Shown: positions 36,908-45,715, counted from the first letter of the stretch. The stretch: DNA of 64,000 nucleotides from Planktosalinus sp963977065 (GCA_963977065.1 CAXBNF010000001.1:62001-126000); one strand, 5' to 3'. Numbers and translations: made by a program. The notes: a model not told the origin generated them from the letters alone.

Positions 36908-37450
36908 CTAAGCTCCATTTTTCTCTCTCAGGTATTTGTAGAGTTTATATCCCGCCATTATTAAAATTGAAAAAAGTATAAGACCCAAAGTACCATATAC
37001 CCAATCAATAGAATATCTGAAATTTACTAAAAACACAACCGCAAACAACACAATGGTAGCGCCCTCATTAAAAATGCGCATATAGTTTGACGATTTATTT
37101 ACAATATCTTTTTGGAGTTGTTTAAAATAGCGATGACATATAAAATGATAAACAATTAAAAACAGCACAAAGCCCAGTTTCACCTGCATCCAGACATCTG
37201 TTAAAAGCACTGCTCTTATGGAAAGCAACCAAATACCAAACCCAACAGCCAGTATCATCGATGGCCAGGTAATAATATACCATAAGCGCTTTGTCATTAT
37301 TTTTAATTGTTTTCCTAAAATTTCTTTCTCAGGAGAGGGTTTGTGGTAAGCCTCAATTTGATAAACAAAAAGTCGCACCACATAAAATAGACCGGCAAAC
37401 CAGGTAATCACAAATATGAGGTGGAGGGCTTTTAAATAATTATAAAGCAT
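36908..37450 (-). CDS. hemJ: Protoporphyrinogen oxidase HemJ
   Basis: A 180-residue, four-span membrane protein. LKALHLIFVITWFAGLFY near the N-terminus contains the conserved His, and WMQVKLGFVLFLIVYHFICH carries the conserved Lys and His residues. HemJ oxidises protoporphyrinogen IX. No HemG or HemY is seen nearby, and ferrochelatase lies about 1.4 kb away, so HemJ fills the missing step of the haem route in this window. Relation to CopD-like proteins is structural only. Confidence 0.85.
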   Translation of the reverse strand: MLYNYLKALHLIFVITWFAGLFYVVRLFVYQIEAYHKPSPEKEILGKQLKIMTKRLWYIITWPSMILAVGFGIWLLSIRAVLLTDVWMQVKLGFVLFLIVYHFICHRYFKQLQKDIVNKSSNYMRIFNEGATIVLFAVVFLVNFRYSIDWVYGTLGLILFSILIMAGYKLYKYLREKNGA

Positions 37451-37490
37451 GAAATATGTCTAATGGATTGAAGCCTAAAAATACAAATTA

Positions 37491-38852
37491 TTAGCCATTT
37501 TCACGGCTCGTTTTTAAATTCATTCTAATCTCTCTGTTAAGGAAGTAAGCAGTTACAAGAGTTGAGAGTAAATCTGCAATGGGAAATGAAATCCAAACAC
37601 CAATTTCGCCAAAATAATGGGGCAAAATCAGCACCAACGGAATAAAGAAAAACCCCTGTCTGGTCAAAGTAAGCAACAAGGCCGGAATCGCTTTACCAAT
37701 GGCTTGAAAATAAGCAGCTCCAATCAATTGAACCGCAATAATAGGTATCGCTGCAAACACCCACCTCATAGCGCCGGGAGTATCTGCAATTACACGGGCA
37801 TCATCTGTAAAAACCATCACGATTTCTTCTGCAAAAAACATAATAAAACCAAACACAAAAAGACCTAAAAATGCAGCATATTTAATGGCCTTATTAATAC
37901 TTTCCCTCACCCGGCTATGATAATTTGCCCCATAATTATACCCGGCTATGGGCAAGAAACCCTGTGTCACTCCCAGTACAGGAAAGAGTGCAAACATGAG
38001 CATTCTACCAATAATAGCATAAACAGCCACTGAAGACTCCCCACCCAAATCAAACAAAATATTATTCATGATTAGGTAAGTAATACTCACCACCGCTTGA
38101 CGCGAAAGTGTCACAAAACCCAAAGATGTTATCTCCTTGATAATTGGAAAGTCCAGACCAAAATGAGAGAAATTAATCTTTAATTCTGAGTTTTTTGAGA
38201 GGAAAAACCACAAAATATACCCAAAACACATCGCATAAGAGATAGTTGTCGCCCACGCAGCACCGTGCATGCCCATGTCAAACACATAAATCAAAATATA
38301 ATCCAAAACTAAATTACTCACCGAAGGAATAATCATGGCATTCATAGCAAATTTGGGCTTGCCTTCTGCTCTTATCACCGTGTTCCCCATCATACAAAGT
38401 GCCAGCAGGGGTACTCCATACAGTACAATGCGGTAATAAATTTTAGCAGGCTCAAATATGTCCCCTTTTCCACCAAATGCAGGAATCAAATCATTGATAT
38501 AATAAAGACCAAAGCCAACCAGTAAAGTGGTCAATAAAAGGGTAATGGTTAATTGATTGCCAAAAGTTTTTAGCGCTTTTTTCTTGTCATTAGCACCCAG
38601 TGCCCTTGAAATAATGGAAGACCCACCAATACCAATAGACATACCGAGTGCCGCAATAAAAAAAGAAACTGGCAACACGACGTTGATTGCTGCAATGGCA
38701 ATAGAACCAATCCAATTCCCCACAAAAATGGTGTCCACAAGAATGTTTAAAGACATCACCAAAATCCCAATAGAAGCCGGGACTGATTGTTGTATCAGAA
38801 GTTTTCCAATGGGCTTTTTTCCAAGAGTTTCAGAATGGGTGATTTTTCTCAT
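37491..38852 (-). CDS. MATE family efflux transporter
   Basis: A 453-residue, 12-span multidrug and toxin exporter. The repeat halves are visible, with IGNIGNG-like loops such as LGMSIGIGGSSIISRALG and the second-half VFPVLGVTQGFLPIAGYNYG. It is coupled to ferrochelatase: its ATG overlaps the hemH stop by a base. It may export drugs or a small metabolite. No substrate can be inferred. Confidence 0.92.
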   Translation of the reverse strand: MRKITHSETLGKKPIGKLLIQQSVPASIGILVMSLNILVDTIFVGNWIGSIAIAAINVVLPVSFFIAALGMSIGIGGSSIISRALGANDKKKALKTFGNQLTITLLLTTLLVGFGLYYINDLIPAFGGKGDIFEPAKIYYRIVLYGVPLLALCMMGNTVIRAEGKPKFAMNAMIIPSVSNLVLDYILIYVFDMGMHGAAWATTISYAMCFGYILWFFLSKNSELKINFSHFGLDFPIIKEITSLGFVTLSRQAVVSITYLIMNNILFDLGGESSVAVYAIIGRMLMFALFPVLGVTQGFLPIAGYNYGANYHSRVRESINKAIKYAAFLGLFVFGFIMFFAEEIVMVFTDDARVIADTPGAMRWVFAAIPIIAVQLIGAAYFQAIGKAIPALLLTLTRQGFFFIPLVLILPHYFGEIGVWISFPIADLLSTLVTAYFLNREIRMNLKTSRENG

Positions 38853-39895
38853 TAAGCTATGGCGGTTTCAATGTCAACAACGGCCCATCGATCAATCCAG
38901 CCGCTCAAAACACGCACCCAGTCATCACGATCATTCAGACAGGGAATGGTTGTGAATTCTTTTCCGCCCACTTCGTGAAAAATTTCTTCGCCTTCCATAG
39001 CAATTTCTTCGAGTGTTTCAAGGCAGTCACTTACAAAAGCAGGTGTAGCAATTGCCATTTTTTTAATTCCTGAAAGACCTAATTTTTCAATTGTTCTGTC
39101 TGTGTAAGGCTGTAACCACGGGTCAAAACCCAGTCGCGACTGAAAGGAAGTGCTAAAAGTACCTGGTTTTAAACCCAACTTTTCTCCCACAAGGCGGGTG
39201 ACTTCATAACACTGATGACGGTAACAAAATTGATGTGCAGGCGAGTGTGTCAAACAGCAGGATTTGTCTATTTTGCAATGTGATTTTGTGATATCGCGTT
39301 TTTTAATATGTCTTTCGGGCACACCGTGATAACTAAAAAGCAAATGCTCATAATCCAGACCCTCCAGTTTTTCGGCGATGCTTTTGGAAAGGACTTCGAT
39401 ATATTCAGGTTTGTTGTAAAATGCCGGTATGGAAGAGAACGTCATTTCGGGAAAAAATTCCAGTCGCAATTCTTCGGCTAAAACCATTATGGTTTCTGTT
39501 GTGGCCATTGCAAATTGGGGATATAAAGGAACAATTAAAACTTCCGTGACGCCTTTTTCTTTCAATTCCTGCAGGCCTTTTTTTATGGTCATACTTCCAT
39601 AACGCATAGCCAACGCAATGGGAATACCTGTATGCTTGTCTACTTTTTCGCGTAAGCGTTCAGAAAGCACAATGAGTGGTGAGCCTTCTTTCCACCAAAT
39701 TTTGCTGTAAGCTTCTGCGGATTTTTTAGGGCGGGTGTTGAGAATAATTCCTCTAACGATAAAAGACCTTAACCAGTATGGAACATCAATCACACGGGGA
39801 TCCATTAAAAATTCGTCGAGATATTTTTTTACATCTTTGGGGTCTGTGCTGTCTGGCGAACCCAAATTAACCAGTAGTGCTCCTTTTTTTTTCAT
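38852..39895 (-). CDS. hemH: Ferrochelatase
   Basis: A 347-residue HemH. GALLVNLGSPDS starts the protein; LLFSYHGVPERHIKK has the catalytic His, and FQSRLGFDPWLQPYT and FVSDCLETLEEI close the active site. It inserts Fe2+ into protoporphyrin IX. Several Cys (KIDKSCCLTHSPAHQFC) form a patch that could bind metal, though the typical 2Fe-2S cysteine pattern cannot be confirmed. It overlaps the MATE gene downstream. Confidence 0.94.
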   Translation of the reverse strand: MKKKGALLVNLGSPDSTDPKDVKKYLDEFLMDPRVIDVPYWLRSFIVRGIILNTRPKKSAEAYSKIWWKEGSPLIVLSERLREKVDKHTGIPIALAMRYGSMTIKKGLQELKEKGVTEVLIVPLYPQFAMATTETIMVLAEELRLEFFPEMTFSSIPAFYNKPEYIEVLSKSIAEKLEGLDYEHLLFSYHGVPERHIKKRDITKSHCKIDKSCCLTHSPAHQFCYRHQCYEVTRLVGEKLGLKPGTFSTSFQSRLGFDPWLQPYTDRTIEKLGLSGIKKMAIATPAFVSDCLETLEEIAMEGEEIFHEVGGKEFTTIPCLNDRDDWVRVLSGWIDRWAVVDIETAIA

Positions 39896-39993
39896 AGACT
39901 ATTCTTTTCCAAAAACAAAAATACAACTTTATTAATCCTTCATTTACTGAAAAGATTCAGATTTAAAACATAGTTCCATAAACAATTTTGATA

Positions 39994-40890
39994 TTATGTT
40001 GAAGGTGTTAAACTCATTAAATACTTTTTTGGAGTTGTCCCAAATTTCTTTTTAAAAGCGGCGATGAAATGACTGGAGGTGCTGTACCCCACTTTTAGAC
40101 CCACTTCATTAACATTGTGTGAACCGGTTTCCAGCAACTTCCTGGCATACTCCATTTTGTAGTCCAGCAAAAACCCAAAAACAGTATCACCATATACCTC
40201 TTTAAAACCTTCTTTCAATTTTTTGAGTGACAGTCCTATCTCATCTGACAATTCTTGTAACCCTGGGGGCTCAGCCATATTCTTAAGGATGATTTCTTTT
40301 GCTTTTCTAATTTTCCTCAAATTGTCTTCATCGGCAAGGAAAGGACATTGTTCTACATCTACCTCATCCGGTCTGTTAAAATAGAGCGCGATGAGCTCGT
40401 AAAGTTTCCCCTTTAAATAAATGTGTTTGACTGAAGGATTTAGGTTAAAATTCAATATTTGACTCAATACCACTGCCATTGACGGAGAAATACTCCCATC
40501 CTGATAATATTTCTTGTCTGTGTTCTCATCCATCAAAAAATCGACATAACTAGCCTCTTCAGAAAACAGCGTGTGAAATTTTTTAATTGAAACTAGCACA
40601 GATACCACCCAGGATTTTGGAGCAACCGTTATATTAATAGGCAATTCACGCTGCGGATTGTAAAGTAATAATGATTTTTCATCCAATAAGGGTAATGTAT
40701 AGCGACCTTCGTTAAATATAAAAGTTGCACTCCCTTTTACACAAAAGTGAAATTGAATAAAACTAGCGTCAACACGCTTTGCAATTTGTTGTTTTTCAGT
40801 TGTTTCGTTCTGTAAATACATCACTGTAAAACCATCCTCAAAGGCAATGGTTTTTAAAGAACTTTTAGCGTTATTTTCCTCAATGATCAT
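39994..40890 (-). CDS. AraC-family regulator divergent from hemA
   Basis: A 298-residue regulator: a cupin-like N-terminal ligand domain, then a C-terminal double helix-turn-helix (EPPGLQELSDEIGLSLKKL and VNEVGLKVGYSTSSHFIAAF) ending in FGTTPKKYLMS. It diverges from the haem operon and has a perfect 17-base palindrome in its leader at 40913-40929. It is a candidate haem or iron regulator by position only. Confidence 0.87.
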   Translation of the reverse strand: MIIEENNAKSSLKTIAFEDGFTVMYLQNETTEKQQIAKRVDASFIQFHFCVKGSATFIFNEGRYTLPLLDEKSLLLYNPQRELPINITVAPKSWVVSVLVSIKKFHTLFSEEASYVDFLMDENTDKKYYQDGSISPSMAVVLSQILNFNLNPSVKHIYLKGKLYELIALYFNRPDEVDVEQCPFLADEDNLRKIRKAKEIILKNMAEPPGLQELSDEIGLSLKKLKEGFKEVYGDTVFGFLLDYKMEYARKLLETGSHNVNEVGLKVGYSTSSHFIAAFKKKFGTTPKKYLMSLTPST

Positions 40891-40912
40891 GATTTGTATG
40901 TATTTGATTTTA

Positions 40913-40929
40913 TTTAGAATGATTCTAAA
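40913..40929. promoter_or_regulatory. Perfect 17-bp palindrome, Fur/PerR-like box
   Basis: TTTAGAATGATTCTAAA is a perfect palindrome around a central G. The core TTAGAAT-G-ATTCTAA has the 7-1-7 form of Fur-family boxes (PerR: TTATAATnATTATAA). It lies 23 bases before the AraC-type gene start and about 150 bases before the hemA promoter. Confidence 0.55.
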
Positions 40930-40959
40930 ATAGAAGCTTCAAAGCACTAGTGTTTACCG

Positions 40960-40992
40960 CAAAAATATGACAAATATCATTGTTTGGGACAA
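40960..40992 (-). promoter_or_regulatory. Promoter of the AraC-type gene
   Basis: On the minus strand, TTG (40992-40990), 22 bases, then TATTTTTG (40967-40960). The spacing is one base longer than usual. It places the palindrome within the leader. Confidence 0.45.
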
Positions 40993-41038
40993 TTTAAGGG
41001 GATTTTAACGTGTAACGACAAAAAAAGTACTTTTAGCG

Positions 41039-41070
41039 TTGTTTTTTGACTTATTGTTCGTTTACATTTG
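41039..41070 (+). promoter_or_regulatory. Promoter of the haem operon
   Basis: TTG (41039-41041), 21 bases, then TACATTTG (41063-41070) matches the Bacteroidota form. The start of transcription near 41077 rules out the upstream ATG-like starts and supports 41094. Confidence 0.7.
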
Positions 41071-41093
41071 CACATCTATTGCAAAATATATTC

Positions 41094-42371
41094 ATGGATA
41101 ACAGGAATGCAAAACTTACTTCATTTTATGCTATTGGCTTAAGCTACAAAAAAGCTGATGCTGAAGTAAGGGGTAAATTTAGCCTTGATGATGACGGTAA
41201 AGAAGCCTTGTTAACACAGGCTAAGAAGGAAGGCATTGAAGCTGTTTTAATAACTTCAACTTGTAATCGCACAGAAATTTACGGTTTTGCAAGCCACCCT
41301 TATCAACTTATAAAACTGCTTTGTGATAATACAAACGGTACTGTTGAAGAATTTGAAAAAGTGGCTTATGTATATAAAAATAAAGAAGCAATCTCTTTCA
41401 TTTTTCAAGTAGGTACTGGCCTTGACAGTCAAATATTGGGTGATTTTGAAATCATTAGCCAATTAAAGGCAGCTTTTAAACGATCAAAAAGACACCAACT
41501 TACAAATCCATTTTTAGAACGCCTTATAAACTCTGTTATTCAGGCAAGTAAGAAAATCAAAAATGAAACTGAAATCTCTTCCGGAGCAACTTCTGTGAGT
41601 TTTGCCTCTGTTCAGTATATACTTAACACTATTGAAAATGTTGCAGATAAAAACATCCTCCTTTTCGGAACAGGAAAAATTGGAAGAAATACCTGTGAAA
41701 ACCTTATAAAACATACAAAGAATCCGCATATAACACTCATCAATAGAACAAAGGATAAGGCAGAGAAAATTGCCGGAAAATTCAATCTTGACGTGAAAGA
41801 TTATGCAGACCTTCAAGCTGAAATAAGAAAGTCTGACATACTGATTGTCGCAACCGGAGCTCAAAATCCCACAGTTTCAAAAGAACTTATCTATTCAGAT
41901 AAAAAGTTACTCATACTGGATCTGTCTATTCCAAAAAATGTTGCAGATGATGTCTCTGAACTTGAAAATGTGGAACTCATTCACCTTGACTTCCTTTCAA
42001 AAGTCACCGATGAAACACTTGAAAAAAGAAAAGCATTTATCCCGCAGGCTGAAGCCATCATTGAAGAAATAAAACACGGCTTCAACACCTGGCAGGAAAC
42101 CAGAAAATTTGCGCCCACCATTAGCGCTCTTAAAATGAAATTAAAAAACATTAAAGACGCTGAACTTGATTACCAAAGAAAAAAAATAACCGGGTTTGAT
42201 GAATACCAGGCAGAAATTATTACAAGCCGTGTCATTCAAAAAATCACTACCCATTTTGCTAACCATCTTAGGAATGCTAATGGAAGTACAAACGAAAGCC
42301 TAGAGTTAATCAATAAAATTTTTGAGCTTCAAGATTTTTCTCTTGACGAAAAAGAAACTAGAAAGGTCTAA
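41094..42371 (+). CDS. hemA: Glutamyl-tRNA reductase
   Basis: A 425-residue enzyme for the first committed step of C5-type haem synthesis. The catalytic Cys57 is in LITSTCNRTEIYG, followed by GLDSQILGDFEIISQLK, the NADPH-binding LLFGTGKIGRNT and a C-terminal dimer helix. The start at 41094 (MDNRNAKL) is chosen because the hemA promoter lies downstream of the earlier start at 41046. It begins the seven-gene operon. Confidence 0.94.
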   Translation: MDNRNAKLTSFYAIGLSYKKADAEVRGKFSLDDDGKEALLTQAKKEGIEAVLITSTCNRTEIYGFASHPYQLIKLLCDNTNGTVEEFEKVAYVYKNKEAISFIFQVGTGLDSQILGDFEIISQLKAAFKRSKRHQLTNPFLERLINSVIQASKKIKNETEISSGATSVSFASVQYILNTIENVADKNILLFGTGKIGRNTCENLIKHTKNPHITLINRTKDKAEKIAGKFNLDVKDYADLQAEIRKSDILIVATGAQNPTVSKELIYSDKKLLILDLSIPKNVADDVSELENVELIHLDFLSKVTDETLEKRKAFIPQAEAIIEEIKHGFNTWQETRKFAPTISALKMKLKNIKDAELDYQRKKITGFDEYQAEIITSRVIQKITTHFANHLRNANGSTNESLELINKIFELQDFSLDEKETRKV

Positions 42372-42399
42372 TTCCCCGACAATTCATAAAATCCAAAAC

Positions 42400-43356
42400 T
42401 TGAAGCCTGAAACTATCAGAATCGGAACAAGAGACAGTGAACTAGCCCTATGGCAGGCTAACAAGGTCAAATCTGCATTAGAAAATTTAGGCTATAAAAC
42501 CCAACTCGTACCCGTAAAATCTGAAGGCGACCTCAACCTCGACCAACCCCTTTATGAAATGGGGATTACCGGCATTTTCACAAAAACACTTGATGTGGCG
42601 ATGATTACCGGCAAAGTAGATATCGCTGTGCACTCCATGAAAGATGTTCCCACGACATTGCCCAAAGGAATTGTAGAAGCAGCCATCCTTCAACGCGCCT
42701 CATACAAAGACATACTCCTTCATAAAGGTCTGGGTTTTTTAAAACAAGAACAAGGAATTATTGCCAGCGGCAGCTTACGCCGAAAGGCACAATGGCTTAA
42801 TAAATATCCCAATCATCAAGTAGTGGATTTGCGTGGAAATGTCAACACACGCATGCAAAAGTTAAAAGACAATAATTGGAACGGTGCCATTTTCGCCGAA
42901 GCCGGCCTTGAAAGGTTAGGGTTTTTAAATAATGGTAAACAAATACAAAGCCCCTCCTTTGGAGGGGTTGGGGAGGACTTAGACTGGATGTTGCCTGCCC
43001 CCGCTCAAGGTGCTATGCTGGTGGTTGCGATGGAAAAAGACACACACATTCGAGAAGTACTTGCTAAACTCAACCACCATGAAACTGAAACTTGTGTACA
43101 TATAGAACGCGAATTTCTTAAAGTTCTGGAAGGCGGTTGTACTGCTCCTATTGGTGCTTTGGCAACGATAAATGGTGATGAAATTCATTTTGAAGGCAAT
43201 CTATTAAGCCTTGATGGAACACAGAAGTATTCAGTTCAAAAAACTGTTAGCATTGAGGAAAGTACTGGGTTGGGTCAATTATGTGCAAAAGAGCTTTTGA
43301 ATAATGGAGGAAGGGAATTGATGAGTGAGATTAAGAAAGAATTGAACAAAAATTAA
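42400..43356 (+). CDS. hemC: Hydroxymethylbilane synthase, TTG start, repeat insertion
   Basis: A 318-residue HemC. TIRIGTRDSELALWQA starts the domain, MGITGIFTKTLD and HSMKDVPT are substrate-binding stretches, ASGSLRRKAQW is conserved, and the cofactor Cys is in LEGGCTAPIGA. There is no ATG near the start. The in-frame choices are TTG at 42400 (LKPETIRIGT) or TTG at 42322 inside hemA, and the first fits the family. A palindromic repeat (42951-42976) adds about 18 residues including SPSFGGVGED just before LDWMLPAPAQG, a loop where family members are shorter. It is probably active. Confidence 0.9.
   Translation: MKPETIRIGTRDSELALWQANKVKSALENLGYKTQLVPVKSEGDLNLDQPLYEMGITGIFTKTLDVAMITGKVDIAVHSMKDVPTTLPKGIVEAAILQRASYKDILLHKGLGFLKQEQGIIASGSLRRKAQWLNKYPNHQVVDLRGNVNTRMQKLKDNNWNGAIFAEAGLERLGFLNNGKQIQSPSFGGVGEDLDWMLPAPAQGAMLVVAMEKDTHIREVLAKLNHHETETCVHIEREFLKVLEGGCTAPIGALATINGDEIHFEGNLLSLDGTQKYSVQKTVSIEESTGLGQLCAKELLNNGGRELMSEIKKELNKN
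42951..42976 (+). repeat. CCCCTCCTTTGGAGGGG element inside hemC
   Basis: CCCCTCC (42951-42957), TTT, GGAGGGG (42961-42967), then TTGGGGAGG. It is read in frame as PSFGGVGE. I recall peptides of this type recurring in unrelated Bacteroidota proteins, consistent with an insertion element. Confidence 0.7.
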
Positions 43357-43381
43357 CGAGACCCCGCAACAAGTGCGGGGT
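43355..43381 (+). repeat. GAGACCCC hairpin repeat, copy B
   Basis: AACGAG followed by ACCCCGCA (43361-43368), loop ACAAG and TGCGGGGT (43374-43381). It sits between the hemC stop and the hemD start and could damp read-through. Confidence 0.75.
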
Positions 43382-43386
43382 AAGAT

Positions 43387-44031
43387 ATGCCAACAGTATT
43401 GTCCACAAAAAAACTCACCGAAAGCCAGCGCAATCTTTTATTGCAAGCCGGTATCGGTTTGGTAGAATATGATGCCATTACAATTGACCCAGTAGATTTT
43501 GAAGTGAAAACTAAAATTGAAAACGCCATCATCACCAGTCAGAATACTGTAATAGGTTTAGTTGACAAAAAAGTTCAGATTGAAAATTGTTTTTGTGTGG
43601 GCGAAAAAACGAAGGCATTGTTGGAGAAAAATGGCTATAAAGTAAAAGTAATGGCCAATTACGGAAAAGAGTTGACTGAAATCATTGTTGATGAATTTGC
43701 TGATGAATTTTTTACTTTTTTTTGCGGAAATTTGAGACGGGACGAACTTCCGGAACTATTGCTGGAAAACAATGTAAGTTTTACTGAAATTGAAGTGTAT
43801 AATACCGTTTTAAAACCCAAAAAAATTGAACGCACATTTGACGGTGTACTATTTTTTAGCCCAAGTGCCGTGGAAAGTTTTACAAAAGAAAATACATTAG
43901 ACAACAACATTGCTTTTTGTATTGGGACGACCACCGCTGCGGAAGCTGAAAAACACAAAAATAAAATTGTCATCGCCAATAAACCCACGATAGAGAATGT
44001 GATTGTGCAGGTGGTGAAAAATTTAAAATAA
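43387..44031 (+). CDS. hemD: Uroporphyrinogen-III synthase
   Basis: A 214-residue HemD. The family is poorly conserved, but the two-lobe plan is clear. Lobe two has FTFFCGNLRRDELPELL, and the closing helices FFSPSAVESFTKENTL and FCIGTTTAAEAEKH are typical. It closes the linear tetrapyrrole to uroporphyrinogen III. Position after hemC supports it. Confidence 0.9.
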   Translation: MPTVLSTKKLTESQRNLLLQAGIGLVEYDAITIDPVDFEVKTKIENAIITSQNTVIGLVDKKVQIENCFCVGEKTKALLEKNGYKVKVMANYGKELTEIIVDEFADEFFTFFCGNLRRDELPELLLENNVSFTEIEVYNTVLKPKKIERTFDGVLFFSPSAVESFTKENTLDNNIAFCIGTTTAAEAEKHKNKIVIANKPTIENVIVQVVKNLK

Positions 44032-44093
44032 AAATTGCATGGCGAGCAGCTGTCTTTTTAGGCAGGTCTGCGCCTCTGCTAGACTTAGATAAT

Positions 44094-45176
44094 ATGATGA
44101 CGAATAGTACAAATAATAACGAGACACCCCCCCAAGTAGACTTGGGGGCGAGTGTTAAGAACGATCTTTTCCTAAGAGCCTTAAAGGGTGAAACTGTTGA
44201 CCGCCCACCGGTATGGATGATGCGTCAGGCAGGGCGCTACTTGCCCGAGTTTCAGGAAATCAAAGCCAAATATGATTTCTTTACCCGATGTCAAACCCCG
44301 GAACTTGCTTCCGAAATTACTGTGCAGCCCATTCGCCGTTATGGGATGGATGCTGCAATTTTGTTCAGTGATATTCTGGTAATTCCTCAGGCGATGAATA
44401 TTGAAGTGGAAATGAAACCCGGAGTGGGACCTTGGTTGCCAAAACCCATTCGTTCTCAAAAAGATGTTGATAACGTGATTGTTCCTGATATTCAGGAAAC
44501 CCTTGGGTATGTGATGGATGCCATTAAAATGACCAAAGAAAAACTGAATAACGAAATTCCTTTAATTGGATTTGCTGGTTCGCCATGGACGATTTTGTGT
44601 TATTGTGTGCAAGGACAAGGCTCAAAAAACTTTGACATCGCTAAAGAGTTTTGTTTCACCCAGCCACTTGCAGCACACACGTTGCTTCAAAAAATAACAG
44701 ACACCACCATCGCTTATTTGAAAGAAAAAGTAAAAGCAGGCGTCAACGCTGTACAAATTTTTGACAGCTGGGGAGGAATGCTTTCGCCCACAGATTATCA
44801 GGAATTCTCCTGGAAATATATGCAGCAAATTATCGACGCATTGAAAGGAGAAACCCCAGTGATTGCTTTCGGAAAAGGTTGCTGGTTTGCGCTGGATGTG
44901 ATGGCAAAATCCGGAGCCTCAGCTTTGGGAGTGGACTGGACCTGTTCGCCCAGAAACGCTCGTTATTTAAGTGGAGGAAACATTACTTTACAGGGGAATT
45001 TTGACCCCACTCGCCTGTTTTCGCCACCGGCAGAAATCAAACGAATGGTGACTCAAATGATCAACGAATTTGGAAAAGACAAATACATCGTCAATTTAGG
45101 CCACGGTATTTTGCCCAATATTCCATTGGAAAATGCCGGAGCGTTTATTGAAGCGGTGAAGGAATATAAAGGTTAG
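44094..45176 (+). CDS. hemE: Uroporphyrinogen decarboxylase
   Basis: A 360-residue HemE. PPVWMMRQAGRYLPE has the conserved Arg pair, and FSDILVIPQAM, GFAGSPWTILCYCVQG and HGILPNIPLENAG follow. The first 20 residues (MMTNSTNNNETPPQVDLGAS) are an extra extension encoded largely by a hairpin repeat at 44115-44148. The native start was probably near VKNDLFLRAL. Two ATGs in a row open the frame. Confidence 0.93.
   Translation: MMTNSTNNNETPPQVDLGASVKNDLFLRALKGETVDRPPVWMMRQAGRYLPEFQEIKAKYDFFTRCQTPELASEITVQPIRRYGMDAAILFSDILVIPQAMNIEVEMKPGVGPWLPKPIRSQKDVDNVIVPDIQETLGYVMDAIKMTKEKLNNEIPLIGFAGSPWTILCYCVQGQGSKNFDIAKEFCFTQPLAAHTLLQKITDTTIAYLKEKVKAGVNAVQIFDSWGGMLSPTDYQEFSWKYMQQIIDALKGETPVIAFGKGCWFALDVMAKSGASALGVDWTCSPRNARYLSGGNITLQGNFDPTRLFSPPAEIKRMVTQMINEFGKDKYIVNLGHGILPNIPLENAGAFIEAVKEYKG
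44115..44148 (+). repeat. GAGACNCCCC hairpin repeat, copy D
   Basis: AATAACGAGAC leads into CCCCCAAGT (44129-44137), AG, ACTTGGGGG (44140-44148). It is inside the hemE start and encodes an N-terminal extension. Confidence 0.75.
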
Positions 45177-45184
45177 CATTTGAT

Positions 45185-45691
45185 ATGGCTGTTTGGAATC
45201 GCATCAAAAACCTAAGCTTCAAACAGTTATTTTTACTGGCAAGCACCTTTATAAAACGTCCAAGGTATTTTTTCCCGACCCACAGGGCGACTTTAAAAAC
45301 AGTACAGATTTGTGATCGATTGTTTAAAAGAGCCCATCATAAAAACAATGTAACCAATGCGTTCAGGCATGCATTGTGGAATGTTTTGATTGCCAAAAAG
45401 TGTTTTGAAAAAAATAATTCCGTTGAGGAATCAGTTGAATGGGCAAAAAAAGTGACGGATTTACACGAAAAACTAGCGCCAAATGCGGAGCTAGAAATGG
45501 AAATGGATTTACATAACAATGAAGTAGGCAGAAATTTTTTCGCTAAAAAGCAAATGCAAAATAGTGATTTAACTGAAATAATTTCAGAATTAAAAGAGAA
45601 AATGAAAACTGCTGTGAAAATAAGTTCCATTGAAGAAATAGAGGAGAATAAAAGCGAATTTGTTTATATTGTAGATTTGAAAACCAATTAA
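45185..45691 (+). CDS. DUF6973-like protein in the haem operon
   Basis: A 168-residue soluble protein. The central part has NNVTNAFRHALWN, AKKVTDLHEKLAP and AELEMEMDLHNNEVGR, a spaced set of His, Asp and Glu that could bind a metal ion and that I recall from DUF6973 proteins. It starts 8 bases after hemE and is followed by a hairpin repeat and hemF, so it is transcribed with the haem genes. No known haem enzyme matches. Confidence 0.7.
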   Translation: MAVWNRIKNLSFKQLFLLASTFIKRPRYFFPTHRATLKTVQICDRLFKRAHHKNNVTNAFRHALWNVLIAKKCFEKNNSVEESVEWAKKVTDLHEKLAPNAELEMEMDLHNNEVGRNFFAKKQMQNSDLTEIISELKEKMKTAVKISSIEEIEENKSEFVYIVDLKTN

Positions 45692-45715
45692 AGAGACCCC
45701 CGCTTTCGCGGGGGT
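45691..45715 (+). repeat. GAGACCCCC hairpin repeat, copy C
   Basis: AAGAG then ACCCCCGC (45696-45703), TTTC, GCGGGGGT (45708-45715), seven bases before the hemF ATG and just after the upstream stop. Confidence 0.75.
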
